A stretch of DNA of 64,000 nt from CAYGZA01 sp964354135 (GTDB lineage Bacteria > Planctomycetota > Planctomycetia > Pirellulales > Thermoguttaceae): positions 1 through 64,000 of the forward strand of contig CAYGZA010000001.1 in the NCBI GenBank assembly GCA_964354135.1, given 5' to 3'. The notes under the pieces were generated by a model that searched no databases, was not told the DNA's origin, and worked only from the letters and a program-made list of their open reading frames with translations. This document shows positions 1-9,386 of this stretch, one piece after another (within the stretch, counting starts at the first letter, position 1; each line of letters starts with the position of its first letter). The position numbers were made by a program, and so were the translations under genes.

Positions 1-490
1 GCCCGTCGTTGGCGATGCGGACGGCATAACGCTCCAAGGCCCGGGGGGCAGGCCCCTCGAAATTGAGCCCATCGGCGTAGAAGCCGCTCCCGTGACACGG
101 GCACTTGAACCGCCGTTGGTTTTCCTGCCAGATGGTGATGCAGCCGAGATGGGTGCAGACCGTCCGCAGGGCGTAAATCTGCCTCCGCCCCTGGTACACG
201 CCGTTGACCACCCAGACGCCGTACCGCTCCTTGAACTTGGTTTCTATCCGGCCGGGCGGATAATCGCCGGGAAAGCCGACCTTGAATCGGTTGGGCGGCT
301 CGGTGAGGATATTGGGCATCATGAATCGGGCCGTCACTGCGGCCCAAAGCCCGCTGGCCAACCCCAGGGCGGAAAACCCGAGCCCCATGGCCGAGCCGAA
401 CATCGCCGCCAGGATGCCGCGGCGCTTCCGGTCTGTCTGCGGCGGTTGCGCTGGCGGGGCACTCGCTCCATTGTCTTGAACGTCCGTCAT
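1..490 (-). CDS. Rieske iron-sulfur protein (quinol:cytochrome c reductase subunit), 3' end outside window
   Basis: This is the iron-sulfur subunit of a bc-type quinol oxidoreductase, which passes electrons from quinol to a c-type cytochrome across the membrane. The frame reads leftward from an ATG at 490 and is still open at base 1 (at least 163 codons). A hydrophobic segment at about residues 25-52, preceded by a basic RKRR, is the membrane anchor. The two cluster-binding boxes are intact: CTHLGC with Cys112 and His114, and CPCHGSGF with Cys130 and His133. Cys117 and Cys132 are placed to form the usual disulfide. The likely partner, cytochrome b, would lie beyond the left edge. The start is the first in-frame ATG; the one at 495 runs into a stop. 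Confidence 0.93.
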   Translation of the reverse strand, partial: MTDVQDNGASAPPAQPPQTDRKRRGILAAMFGSAMGLGFSALGLASGLWAAVTARFMMPNILTEPPNRFKVGFPGDYPPGRIETKFKERYGVWVVNGVYQGRRQIYALRTVCTHLGCITIWQENQRRFKCPCHGSGFYADGLNFEGPAPRALERYAVRIANDG

Positions 491-721
491 GGCATCGGCC
501 CTTCCACTCGCAACAAGGAACCCCCGCGCACCGACATCCAGAGACGGCCTCGACGCAGCGGGACCGTAAGGCGGGGCAGCACGCCGGAGGGCTGTAAGCA
601 CTTTTTATGGTCGCCTCAAGGGCCGTTGTCAACCGCTCTTCCGCAGGGGCTTCCGCCGCACCCCGGCCCACATTAGAATCACCCCCGCACGCATTCGATG
701 ACCTTCAGGAGGATTCTTCCC

Positions 722-2002
722 GTGAATGTGCTTGTCGTCGGCAATGGGGGGCGGGAGCACGCCCTGGCCTGGAAGCTCGCGCAGAGCCCCCGGGCGGATC
801 GGGTCTTCGTGGCCCCAGGCAACGCCGGCACGGCGGCCGACGCCGAGAACGTCCCCATTGCGGCGGACGACGTTGCCGCGCTGATTCGCTTTGCCAAACA
901 GAACCGCGTCGGCCTGACCGTGGTTGGGCCCGAGGCGCCGCTGGCGGCCGGGATCGTCGACGCCTTCGAGCAGGAGGGGCTGCGCGTTTTCGGGCCTTCC
1001 AAAGCAGCCGCCGAGCTGGAGGCAAGCAAGGCATTCTGCAAGGACCTCCTCCACAGTGCCGCGGTTCCCAGTGCCGAGTACCATACCTTCCGCGACGCCG
1101 AAAGCGCGGTCAAGTTCCTCCAAGAACGGGAGGAGATGCCGATTGTCATCAAGGCCGACGGCCTGGCCGCCGGCAAAGGGGTGATCGTCTGCGACGGCCG
1201 CCAACAGGCGATCGAGGCGGTCGGGCGGCTTGCCGACCCGAAGATTTTCGGCGAGGCCGGCAACCGCCTCGTCATCGAGGAGCGGCTGCACGGCGAGGAA
1301 GCCAGCCTCCTGGCGATTACCGACGGGCAGACGATCCTCACCCTGCCGCCGGCGCAGGACCACAAGCGGGCCTTCGACGGCGACACCGGACCGAACACCG
1401 GCGGCATGGGGGCCTACTCGCCCGCCCCGCTCGTGGACGAGGCCATGCTCCATTGGGTTGAAGAGCACATCCTGGTGCCGACCGTCCACGCGATGAAGCG
1501 CTGCCGGCGGCCGTTCCGCGGCGTGCTCTACGCCGGGTTGATGATCACCAATCAGGGGCCGAAGCTCCTGGAATACAACGTCCGCTTCGGCGACCCGGAG
1601 TGCCAGCCGATCTTGATGCGGCTCCGGTCCGACCTTCTGGACGTGCTGGAGGCGACGGTCGACGGGCGGCTGGCGGCGATCGAGGCTTTGCAGTGGGACC
1701 CGCGCCCGGCCGTCTGCGTCGTCATGGCCAGCGAAGGCTATCCCGAGAGCTACGCCAAGGGGTTCCCCATCCGCGGCCTGGCCGAAGCGGCCGAGGTGCC
1801 CGAAGTGAAGGTCTTCCATGCCGGCACGGCGCTCAAGGATGGGCAAGTGGTGACTTCCGGCGGCCGCGTGCTCGGGGTGACGGCGCTGGGCGAGAACATC
1901 GCCAAGGCCAAGCTCCAGGCCTACACGGCGGTAAAGTGTATCCGATGGGACGGGGCTTGGTGCCGGAAGGACATCTCGGACAAGGCGTTTGCACGGACCT
2001 GA
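722..2002 (+). CDS. purD: Phosphoribosylamine--glycine ligase
   Basis: GAR synthetase catalyses the second step of purine synthesis, joining glycine to phosphoribosylamine with ATP in the cytoplasm. The 426-residue product has the family's usual length. It shows the N-terminal GNGGREHA box (residues 7-14), an ATP-grasp core with IVIKADGLAAGKGV near residue 142, NTGGMGAYSPAP near 227, and the YNVRFGDPE box. The start is a GTG at 722, not the upstream ATG at 698, because AGGAGGA at 707-713 sits eight bases before it and the protein then begins MNVLVVGNGG as in homologues. It stands apart from the purF gene at 18.2 kb, so purine genes are scattered here. Confidence 0.96.
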   Translation: MNVLVVGNGGREHALAWKLAQSPRADRVFVAPGNAGTAADAENVPIAADDVAALIRFAKQNRVGLTVVGPEAPLAAGIVDAFEQEGLRVFGPSKAAAELEASKAFCKDLLHSAAVPSAEYHTFRDAESAVKFLQEREEMPIVIKADGLAAGKGVIVCDGRQQAIEAVGRLADPKIFGEAGNRLVIEERLHGEEASLLAITDGQTILTLPPAQDHKRAFDGDTGPNTGGMGAYSPAPLVDEAMLHWVEEHILVPTVHAMKRCRRPFRGVLYAGLMITNQGPKLLEYNVRFGDPECQPILMRLRSDLLDVLEATVDGRLAAIEALQWDPRPAVCVVMASEGYPESYAKGFPIRGLAEAAEVPEVKVFHAGTALKDGQVVTSGGRVLGVTALGENIAKAKLQAYTAVKCIRWDGAWCRKDISDKAFART

Positions 2003-2092
2003 GGCAGTTGAATCGCGTTGCGGCGCCTGCGATAATGAGAGACGGACGCACGTTATCGTCGCGCCCTGCGCGGCACTGGATTGAGGTGGTTT

Positions 2093-2299
2093 ATGGCCGA
2101 AGCATCCACCGTGGAAGAACGTCTGGCATCCGTCGAGAGGGAGATTGCCGACTTGAAGCGTCGCCTGGGATCCGAACAAGGGCGATCGAACTGGCTCGCC
2201 CGGGTATGGGGTTCGTTCCGTGACGTACCCGAGTTCGACGAGGTCCTCCGTCTCGGGCGCGAGTTCCGCGAGTCGCAGCAAGCCGAGCGTGATAGTTGA
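2093..2299 (+). CDS. Small coiled-coil protein, probable antitoxin partner of the PIN toxin
   Basis: A 68-residue charged protein that directly precedes a PIN-domain gene; the stop codon lies within a few bases of the next start. The N-terminal half (VEERLASVEREIADLKRRL) has the heptad pattern of a coiled coil, and the C-terminal part is rich in acidic and aromatic residues. I see no ribbon-helix-helix, AbrB or Phd fold, so the antitoxin role rests only on position and size. The start is the ATG at 2093, preceded by GAGGTGG. An in-frame TTG at 2081 is less likely. Confidence 0.65.
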   Translation: MAEASTVEERLASVEREIADLKRRLGSEQGRSNWLARVWGSFRDVPEFDEVLRLGREFRESQQAERDS

Positions 2300-2310
2300 C
2301 GGGGGCCGTG

Positions 2311-2739
2311 GTGTTTCTGTTTGACACCGACCATCTTGGCATCGTTCAGCGGGTGACGCGTCCAGAAGGGCTCCGCCTTGCCGTGCGATTGGCGGAACAT
2401 GCTCCAGACGACTTCTACGTTTCGATCATCAGCTTCCACGAGCAAGTGGCGGGGTGGAATACCTATATTCATCGCGCCAAGACGCGTGAAGCCCTGGTGC
2501 TCGCCTACCGGATGTTCCAGGAGATCCTCGCCGACTTCGCCGCGATGCAGGTACTGCCGTTCGATAACGCCGCGGCCGGCGTCTTCGCTTCGCTGCGGGC
2601 CCAAAAAGTCCGAATCGGGACGATGGACCTGCGTATTGCCGCGATCGCGTTGGCCCGAGGCTTCACGGTGCTTTCCCGGAACACCGTCGATTTCTCCAGA
2701 GTCCCGGGGTTAACCGTCGAGGACTGGACCGTGCCATAG
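2311..2739 (+). CDS. VapC-like PIN-domain ribonuclease toxin
   Basis: PIN-domain proteins of this type are metal-dependent ribonucleases and usually act as the toxin of type II pairs. The roughly 142-residue product opens with FLFDTDH, where the Asp of DTD is the first PIN acidic residue. It has a conserved Glu in SFHEQ, and near its end TMDLRIAAIALARGFTVLSR, which carries the last acidic positions. The start is uncertain. The GTG at 2311 follows a GGGGG stretch at suitable spacing. A TTG at 2296 would overlap the upstream stop, and a GTG at 2308 is also possible. It probably forms an operon with the 68-residue gene before it. Confidence 0.85.
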   Translation: MFLFDTDHLGIVQRVTRPEGLRLAVRLAEHAPDDFYVSIISFHEQVAGWNTYIHRAKTREALVLAYRMFQEILADFAAMQVLPFDNAAAGVFASLRAQKVRIGTMDLRIAAIALARGFTVLSRNTVDFSRVPGLTVEDWTVP

Positions 2740-2906
2740 ACCCCATGGGGCAGAGATCAGCCGCGTCCGGCCCGGGGAGTGTCGTGTGCGGGCTCCCAGC
2801 CGATCGTCAGCCCTTGAAGGATTACGGTAATAGGAAACGGCTACCCTTCCGATCGCTCCCTCCGCTATACTTCCGCAACGTTGGTTTCATTGCCAGGACT
2901 TGCACC

Positions 2907-4157
2907 ATGCTGACTGTCGCCCGTGCTTGTGCGCTGACGTGTCTAAGCGTTTGGTTGTGGGGTCGTGCCGGGAACGCCCAGGAGTGGCCCCGGTTTCGCG
3001 GCCCCGACGGCGGCGGCGTCAGCGAGACGGCGACCGTTCCGTCTCAGTGGACGGAAAAGGACTACCGCTGGAAGGTCGATTTGCCGGGAATGGGCTACTC
3101 GTCGCCGGTGGTGTGGGGCGACCGCGTCCTGGTGACTTCGGCTATGGAGAAGGAGGCCACCTTGGTCGTCCTCTGCTTCCGCACCTCCGACGGCGGCCAG
3201 TTGTGGCGGCGCGATTTTGCCTTGAAGCCTTACCGCAAGCACCAGTTCAACGGCTACGCCGCCGCCACTCCGGCGCTGGACGAGCACGCCGCCTACGTCA
3301 CCTGGGCGACGCCCGATCACTACGTCGTCGCGGCGCTTGCGCTCCAAGACGGCAGCGAAGCGTGGCGGCGCGACCTGGGGCCTTTTGTGTCGCAGCACGG
3401 GTTCGGGGCCTCGCCGATCCTCTGGAACGAGCTGCTCATTGTCCCCAACGACCAGGATGGGCCGGGCCTCGTCACGGCACTGGATCGCAAGACCGGCAAG
3501 ACGCGGTGGCAGGTCCGGCGCCGCGGTGAGAAGGCCTCGTTCTCCACCCCTTTCGTCCTGCAGCCCGAGGAGGGCAGACCCCAGTTAATCTTCTCCAGTT
3601 GGGCCCATGGGATCACGAGCCTCGATCCGCAATCGGGCGAGCTGAACTGGGAGCTGCCCGATTTCCGGAACCGCGTGGTCGGCTCACCGATGACCGCGGC
3701 GGGACTGATCTTCGCCGCCGCCGGCGTCGGGGGCATCGGTCGAGAGATGGTCGTCGTCCAGCCGGGTGAGTCGGCCGGCGGTGCAGAGGCCAAGCTCCTG
3801 TACCGCGGCGAGGGCCCGCTCCCCTACGTTCCCACGCCGGTTGCCAAAGGGAAGCTGGTGTTTCTCTGGCAGGACCGCGGCGTGGTCACCTGCCTGGACG
3901 CGCCGACGGGCAACGTCCACTGGCGCGAACGGATCAGCGGGGACTACTTCGGCTCGCCGGTCCGCGTGGGCGATCGGCTCTACTGCGTTTCGCGCACCGG
4001 CGAGATGGTCGTGCTGGCCGCCGCGGAGAAGTTCAAGCTGCTGGCCCGTTTCCCGCTCGGCGAGCCGAGTCACAGCACGCCGGCAATCGCCGGGGGCGCG
4101 ATGTACCTGCGCACGGTCTCGCACCTCATGGCAATCGGCGGCAACGGCGCCCCCTGA
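2907..4157 (+). CDS. Secreted PQQ-like beta-propeller repeat protein
   Basis: A 416-residue protein built of PQQ-like (quinoprotein dehydrogenase-type) blades. It starts with a signal peptide (MLTVARACALTCLSVWLWG, cleavage near AGNA-QEW), followed by WPRFRGPDGGG, the opening common in planctomycete outer-surface propellers. Repeated segments such as LDRKTGKTRWQVRR and LDAPTGNVHWRER are blade ends. No PQQ-binding catalytic set is evident, so an enzymatic role is not implied; scaffold or binding roles are possible. The start is the ATG at 2907 because it opens the signal sequence. A TATACT at 2866-2871 is a possible -10 element without a good -35. A paralogue of similar layout lies at 27993-29273. 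Confidence 0.88.
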   Translation: MLTVARACALTCLSVWLWGRAGNAQEWPRFRGPDGGGVSETATVPSQWTEKDYRWKVDLPGMGYSSPVVWGDRVLVTSAMEKEATLVVLCFRTSDGGQLWRRDFALKPYRKHQFNGYAAATPALDEHAAYVTWATPDHYVVAALALQDGSEAWRRDLGPFVSQHGFGASPILWNELLIVPNDQDGPGLVTALDRKTGKTRWQVRRRGEKASFSTPFVLQPEEGRPQLIFSSWAHGITSLDPQSGELNWELPDFRNRVVGSPMTAAGLIFAAAGVGGIGREMVVVQPGESAGGAEAKLLYRGEGPLPYVPTPVAKGKLVFLWQDRGVVTCLDAPTGNVHWRERISGDYFGSPVRVGDRLYCVSRTGEMVVLAAAEKFKLLARFPLGEPSHSTPAIAGGAMYLRTVSHLMAIGGNGAP

Positions 4158-4188
4158 AGAGACGGTCTGCCGCCGCCGGCAAGAAAAA

Positions 4189-4213
4189 AAGCCGCGACCG
4201 GCGGCCGCGGCTT
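4189..4213 (-). terminator. Rho-independent terminator for the FMN glutamate synthase-like gene
   Basis: An 8-bp G+C-rich stem (AAGCCGCG with CGCGGCTT) and a 9-nt loop lie 30 bases past the stop of the minus-strand gene. Read on the minus strand the stem is followed by a run of seven T after the stem base, the classic intrinsic terminator. It separates two convergent genes and may act weakly in the other direction. Confidence 0.8.
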
Positions 4214-4242
4214 CATAATCCGGACTGGCCCGCGCGGGCCGG

Positions 4243-5841
4243 TCAACTATCGAGGATCGCCTCGGCTTCTTCGCGGTAGGCATCCATCACGTAGGGGATG
4301 CCGGTCACGTCGGCACATTCGCGGGTGAGGCTCATCAGGTCCTTGCGGCTGATCGCCTTGAGATTGAACGAGCGGGCCCCGGCCATCAGTTGCTGTAGGC
4401 CGATGGTAAGCTTCTGCAGGTAGGAGAAGACGCCCACGGCGCCCAAGGGGATCTTGGGCATTTCACTCTTGCCCACGATGTCGGCCACCTGCTCCCAGCA
4501 GACGAAGATCTCTTCGAGCGTCTTGCCGTACTGGCTGACGGTCTTCGGCAGCCCGCCGTTGTTCATCCACAAGGCGACGTTCTTGCCGACCATGCCGGGG
4601 ATCATCAGGGCGCGGCCCATGCAGATGGCCTTCACGTAGGGCGAGCCCAGGGCAATCGCTTTGAACAGGTGGTCCTCGGTGGAGAAGGCGCCGGCGAAGG
4701 CGAGGTCGGGGACGCGGCGCTTCTTGGCGGCCAGCTTGTCGGCGAACTGCACGGCGGCCGAGTGAAGGTAGATGCTGGGAACGCCCCACTCCTGCATCAT
4801 CCGCCAGGGACTCATGCCGGTGCCGCCGCTAGCGCCGTCGATCGTCAGGAGGTCGATCTTGGCCTCGCTCCCCCATTTCATGGCCATCGCCAGCTCCCGC
4901 AGCCCGTAGGCGCCGGTCTTCAGCGTGATCCGCTTGAAGCCGAGACGGCGGAGCCGGTCGCACTCCGCCGGGAAGCCCTCCTGGTCGACGAATCCGAGCC
5001 GGCTGTGGCGCTCGAACTGCTTGATCGCCCCGTCGCGATGGGCGGCCTGGATGATCGGGTTCGAGGGGTCGGGGGTGACGATGTACCCTCGTTTTTGCAG
5101 CTCCAAGGCCCGCTCGATCGAGTCGACCTTGATCTCGCCGCCGATGCACTTGGCCCCCTGGCCCCACTTCAGCTCGATGCTCTCCAGGTCGTGGTTCTCG
5201 ATGACGTACTCGGCCACGCCCAGCCGGGTGTCCTCGACGTTCATCTGCACCAGGATCTCGCCGTAGCCGCGGTGATAGCGCTTGTAGGTGCGGATGCGGC
5301 GGTCCATGTCGGGCGCGGCCCGGATCATGCCGCGGTTGTCGAGCTCCAGCAGCGGATCGATCCCGCAGACGTTCTCGCCGCAAACCACCGTGATCCCGGA
5401 GATCGCGGCGCCGACGGCGAGGTGCTCCCAATTCTTCCGGGCCACGTCGGTCGAGCCGAGCGCGCCGGTGAAGACCGGGGCCAGCATCTTGACTTTGCGG
5501 TCCCAGCCGTACTGGGTTTCCACGCTCACCGCGGGGAAGGTGCAGGTGTCGGGATTGGCTTCTACGCCGTCCGGCAGGCCGCGCCCCCCCAGGGCGTAGC
5601 CCTGGATGTTCAGGTGGGAGTAGTCCACCGGGTAGTTCTTGTCGCAGCCGGCGGTAATCTGCCCGAACGGGCCGGGATAGATCAGCTCGCGGCCGCGGAA
5701 GGTGGCCTGAAAGACCTCGCAGTTCCCCTCGCAGCCATCCATGCACCGCGAGCAAAGGCCCGACTGGGGGACCACACTCCGGAGGGAGCGGTTCTTGGTT
5801 TCCGTCACGTCACTTGCATTGGGTTGTTGCAGATTGGGCAT
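4243..5841 (-). CDS. FMN-binding glutamate synthase-like protein
   Basis: A 532-residue stand-alone version of the FMN and synthase domain of glutamate synthase (GltB large-subunit core), without the amidotransferase domain. The glycine-rich segment LLTIDGASGGTGMSPWRM near residue 335 is the FMN-phosphate and catalytic loop typical of the family. The N-terminus has a cysteine cluster (CSRCMDGCEGNC near residues 31-42), suggesting a metal or Fe-S site. Proteins of this family may act with a separate ammonia source or on other substrates; the exact reaction cannot be read from sequence. The gene stands alone, has an AT-rich upstream region with a palindrome at 6049-6065, and ends at the terminator at 4189-4213. 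Confidence 0.85.
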   Translation of the reverse strand: MPNLQQPNASDVTETKNRSLRSVVPQSGLCSRCMDGCEGNCEVFQATFRGRELIYPGPFGQITAGCDKNYPVDYSHLNIQGYALGGRGLPDGVEANPDTCTFPAVSVETQYGWDRKVKMLAPVFTGALGSTDVARKNWEHLAVGAAISGITVVCGENVCGIDPLLELDNRGMIRAAPDMDRRIRTYKRYHRGYGEILVQMNVEDTRLGVAEYVIENHDLESIELKWGQGAKCIGGEIKVDSIERALELQKRGYIVTPDPSNPIIQAAHRDGAIKQFERHSRLGFVDQEGFPAECDRLRRLGFKRITLKTGAYGLRELAMAMKWGSEAKIDLLTIDGASGGTGMSPWRMMQEWGVPSIYLHSAAVQFADKLAAKKRRVPDLAFAGAFSTEDHLFKAIALGSPYVKAICMGRALMIPGMVGKNVALWMNNGGLPKTVSQYGKTLEEIFVCWEQVADIVGKSEMPKIPLGAVGVFSYLQKLTIGLQQLMAGARSFNLKAISRKDLMSLTRECADVTGIPYVMDAYREEAEAILDS

Positions 5842-6329
5842 TCAATCCTTCTCCTGGGCATCGACCTGAAACGGGCCGCCGCGCGGCGGGTTCGGCGCGG
5901 TGCCCGAGCCATCGTTCTGTCATGGCTAGGGAGACGGCGAGAGCGCGGGTTGTGGCCCCGCCTGCCGCACCCGTCGATCGGACCCGCCTGTCGCCCGCCA
6001 AAGCCCCGATTCTACCCGCCGGCGCGGTATTATGTATCCTCCGATTTGCTAATAAATGATATTAGTTATGCTTATCTTAACCCGCCGCCTACAGTCCCCT
6101 TGACGCCACGACGAGACCTGGCTGCCGACGCCCTGGCCGTAAGACTGCTCCTGCACGCAGCGGACCGAATCATGCCGCAGAAGTGGAAGTATCCGACCGC
6201 CGTGCAAGGTCGGATAAGGGAGGCTCATCGTAGGCCCGAGCCCGCCGGTCCCGCCGCAACGGCCAACACGGCCGCTCATGGCAGAATCGCCCCCGGACCC
6301 CGCGTGGCGACCGGGGCTTGACTCACGGC
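5842..6329. other. 488-base intergenic region
   Basis: The region lies between the start of the glutamate synthase-like gene and the stop of the toroid gene, both minus strand. I see no convincing gene. Most of it is G+C-rich, but 6030-6085 is sharply AT-rich and contains a palindrome, so this is the probable promoter zone. Confidence 0.5.
6049..6065. promoter_or_regulatory. Operator-like palindrome in an AT-rich island
   Basis: CTAATA and TATTAG flank a 5-base centre (AATGA), forming a 17-base inverted repeat in a short AT-rich stretch. It lies about 210 bases upstream of the minus-strand glutamate synthase-like gene. On the minus strand a CATAAT at about 6031-6036 could serve as a -10 element just downstream. 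The binding protein is unknown. Confidence 0.35.
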
Positions 6330-9300
6330 CTATGGCGTCCTGCCAACGGCCTGCTGCCCGGCGTCTCCCGCCTGCTGGTACAAGGGCAAGTGCCGGTAAG
6401 GGACCTCCAGCATGAGCAGGCTCAGCGCGGTGACGTACAGCCGCCCGCCGGCGTGGGCCCAGCGGTCCCGGACCGGCTGCGTCGGGTGCCAACTGCCGGC
6501 CAGCGGTCCGGCGGTCACCTGTCCCTTCTCCAACATCGGCCGGAGCTGGCCGTACCAGGCTCTCCAGGAGTCCCCCTGGAGCTGGAACATCACCTGGGTC
6601 GCGTAGTACCAGTAGTACGCGTCACGGCGGGGGTTCTCCGCGGTCCCCTCTTCGGGCGGGTTATCCAGGAGGTGCCGGGCCCCCGCGGTCAGGGCGGGAT
6701 TACCCCGGTCCGAGCCCAAGTAGACCCGCATCAAAAGCCCTTCCGCGGTCATCGCCAAGTTCGGCTCCCGCCCTTCGCGCTGCTCCTGGGTATCCGGGGC
6801 AAACGGGTTGTAGGCGTAGCGGGCGCCGCCCTCGGCCTGCGCCGCGTCGAGCCATTTTGCGACCCGTTGGAGCACGTCGGCGGGGACTTCCAGGCCGGCC
6901 ATCTGGGCGCTCTTGAGCGCCATCACTTTCCAGCCGGAAACGGAAGTATCCGATCCGTTCCGCGGCTCGTACCGCCACCCGCCCGCCGACGGGTCCTGCG
7001 ACTCGCAAATGAACCGGATCGCCTTGCGGGCCGGCTCGCGGAGATTCGGGTCGCCGGTCATGCCGTACGCCTCGCAGAGCGCGATCGACCCGATGGCATG
7101 GCCATAGAATCGCGTGAACCGGGTCTGGTCCGTCTCGGCGGTAAAGAGGCTGCCGTCGGGCTGCTGGTTTCGCAAGAGCCATTCCACGCCCCGGCGCACG
7201 CCGGCTTCATGTTTGCCGTCCAAATGGGTGTAACCGGCGCCGAGAAAGGCCAAGAGGGCCAGGCCCGTGGCCGCCGTGTCCCCCTGCATCTCCCCGGGGG
7301 CGAAGTCCTCGTTCCCGGTCGAAGCCCCTTGCGGGACCCGGTCGAGGCTCCAGTGCCCGTCGGGGAACTGATGTCGGGCGAGGAACTCGATGCCGCTTTC
7401 CACGGCCCGTTCCGACTCGAGGGTGCCACCGAAGGATCGCGCCCGTGGGCCGCGGCGGATCGGGTCGCGTTGCCGGAAGGCCGCGGCGGGGGCCTCGCGG
7501 ATGTTGGCGTCGATCGGAAGCCGGCCGCCGCTTTTCTGGATCACGAACCGCCCCGGGACATCGTGGACCACGTCGCTTTCGGGCCGGGCTTGCCGGCTGC
7601 GGATGCCCACGGTGGGCGAAAGATCGCGGCCTAGCCCGCCCGGGCCGGTTGCGGCGGCAATCTGCACGGCAGGGCCCCCCAGTTGCCGGTCCGGTCCGGA
7701 GTTATCGGAAATGGTTGCCGAATCCAGTTCTGCCGTTCCTGCCGGCCGCCCCTGGGATGGTCCCATCGGGCCGGCGCCCGATGGGCCCAACGGCCTGAGC
7801 TCGTCACTGGCGCCGGAGAGACCTGGAAGGCCGGCCGCCAGATTCGACCTGCCGAGCGCGCGGGCGGCCGCGATTGCGGGTCGCTCGTCTCCCGGCGGGG
7901 AGAAGGCCGTTCTCGCCGGCCGCCCGGTAGCCGAGACAAGCGGCGGCGGACTCCGCATGTCCGGATTGTTGCCCACGGCCGAGGAACCCGCTGCGATGCC
8001 TGCCGGCGCCGTGGAGACTCTCTCGACGTCCGTCGCGGCGGGTCCGACGCCCGCCAGCCCGGCGTTGCGCCCTTCCGGAGCGGCGGGCGAGCCCGCCGGC
8101 TCGACGGTCACGGACCCGGGAGTGAGAACATCCACGTTCGATGCCTGTCGCGGCAGAGGGTACGTTCCGGCCGCCGCGGCCAGTTCCAGCTCCAGGTCGG
8201 CCCGCTGAGCCTCCCGGCGAGGCTGCCTGGCCGTCGGGCCTGCGCTGAGCACCCCCGCGGGAACCGTCGCGGACTGGTCGCGGGCCAGATCGGGGGTCTC
8301 GCTCCGCCGGCGCGTCACCGTGGGTTTGGCCTCCAGTTCAACCGGCGGGGCTTCCCCGATGCCTCCCGTTGGCTGCGGGGCCTCAGCCTCCGTTTCCACG
8401 AGATTCTCGGGCCGCGTCAGCTCGCGCCGCGGCCCGCGGATTGGGAGGAGTTCCGGCTCCGGCTGGGGTGCCGCGGTTTGTCGGGCCAAGGGGGCTGGCG
8501 CGGAGCGGCGTTCCGGCTCGGCTTGCACCGCGCGTGGCGGCGCGGCGGGGATCGGCGTGAGCTGCCGCTGCATCAAGGCCCGAGCTGCCAGCTCCGCCGC
8601 CCGCTCGGGGTCGGGAGGCTTGATCTTGGGTTCGGGGATCGGTGCCGCGGCGTCCAGTCGATTCTGCAATTCCTGCCGGCCAAGCTCACTCCTGGCCGTC
8701 TCTTCATTGCGGCGCGGGGCCGGAAGCTCGGCGCGCTGGATCGGCGTCGGATCGGGCTTCTCCCTGAGCTTGACTCCGGGGTCCGTGCGGGCGAGCTGCT
8801 CGACCGACGGCCTGTACTCGATCGGTTTCTGCTCCGCCCGGGCCCGCTCCGGGACCACGGGGGCCTCGGTTTGCACCGGCCGCTCGAAGTCCCGGACCGC
8901 TTCAGGCTGCTCGGTCTGCTCCCAATGATAGTCGGGCATGGACTGCCATGCGGGCTCGTCCAGCACGAGCCGCGCCAGGTCCGTTGCCCAGAGCGGCATG
9001 AACGGCAAGTGCTGCGCGCAGAGGAGCATTGCCAGCCAGGAATGGACCAGGAGGCTCAGCAGGACGCAGACCTGCACCCGGCGGCGAACGGCGCGCTTGA
9101 GCCAGCGGGCGGCAAGCATCATTGCCACCAGCAGCATCGCGACGAAGGCCAACTGGCCCCAACCGCTGGAAACCAACGGGCCCCAGCCTTCGGCCGCGAG
9201 CTTCCAGGGCGAGGTGAAATCGCCCGTGGACGCCACGATCCCCGTGATCGAGCCGGCCAGCACGCAGATCAACAGATCGACGATCCAGAAGCCGCCTTCG

Positions 9301-9359
9301 AGGTCGCTTCGGGAATCGCGGTGGCTCGATCGTTCGTCTTGCCGGCGGTTCCTTGCCAC
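6330..9359 (-). CDS. TonB/TolA-like membrane protein with proline-rich linker and C-terminal terpenoid-cyclase-like toroid
   Basis: A 1009-residue protein with three parts. First, three hydrophobic segments at about residues 24-44, 67-87 and 95-117. Second, a proline/alanine/glutamate-rich, low-complexity stretch from about 125 to 640. Third, an alpha/alpha-toroid region of the prenyltransferase/squalene-oxidase repeat type from about 650 to 990, with repeats such as FLARHQFPDGHW, WLLRNQQPDGSL and AIRFICESQDPSAGGW. The third membrane segment contains Ser102-x3-His106, the same spacing as the Ser16/His20 pair of E. coli TonB. It is the last gene of a tight operon after ExbB and ExbD. I infer a transducer energised by ExbBD; no cyclase activity is implied, since the DxDD-type catalytic motif is not seen. 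Confidence 0.78.
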   Translation of the reverse strand: MARNRRQDERSSHRDSRSDLEGGFWIVDLLICVLAGSITGIVASTGDFTSPWKLAAEGWGPLVSSGWGQLAFVAMLLVAMMLAARWLKRAVRRRVQVCVLLSLLVHSWLAMLLCAQHLPFMPLWATDLARLVLDEPAWQSMPDYHWEQTEQPEAVRDFERPVQTEAPVVPERARAEQKPIEYRPSVEQLARTDPGVKLREKPDPTPIQRAELPAPRRNEETARSELGRQELQNRLDAAAPIPEPKIKPPDPERAAELAARALMQRQLTPIPAAPPRAVQAEPERRSAPAPLARQTAAPQPEPELLPIRGPRRELTRPENLVETEAEAPQPTGGIGEAPPVELEAKPTVTRRRSETPDLARDQSATVPAGVLSAGPTARQPRREAQRADLELELAAAAGTYPLPRQASNVDVLTPGSVTVEPAGSPAAPEGRNAGLAGVGPAATDVERVSTAPAGIAAGSSAVGNNPDMRSPPPLVSATGRPARTAFSPPGDERPAIAAARALGRSNLAAGLPGLSGASDELRPLGPSGAGPMGPSQGRPAGTAELDSATISDNSGPDRQLGGPAVQIAAATGPGGLGRDLSPTVGIRSRQARPESDVVHDVPGRFVIQKSGGRLPIDANIREAPAAAFRQRDPIRRGPRARSFGGTLESERAVESGIEFLARHQFPDGHWSLDRVPQGASTGNEDFAPGEMQGDTAATGLALLAFLGAGYTHLDGKHEAGVRRGVEWLLRNQQPDGSLFTAETDQTRFTRFYGHAIGSIALCEAYGMTGDPNLREPARKAIRFICESQDPSAGGWRYEPRNGSDTSVSGWKVMALKSAQMAGLEVPADVLQRVAKWLDAAQAEGGARYAYNPFAPDTQEQREGREPNLAMTAEGLLMRVYLGSDRGNPALTAGARHLLDNPPEEGTAENPRRDAYYWYYATQVMFQLQGDSWRAWYGQLRPMLEKGQVTAGPLAGSWHPTQPVRDRWAHAGGRLYVTALSLLMLEVPYRHLPLYQQAGDAGQQAVGRTP

Positions 9360-9386
9360 GGTCGTGGTGTCCCTGTGCGTGTTGTC

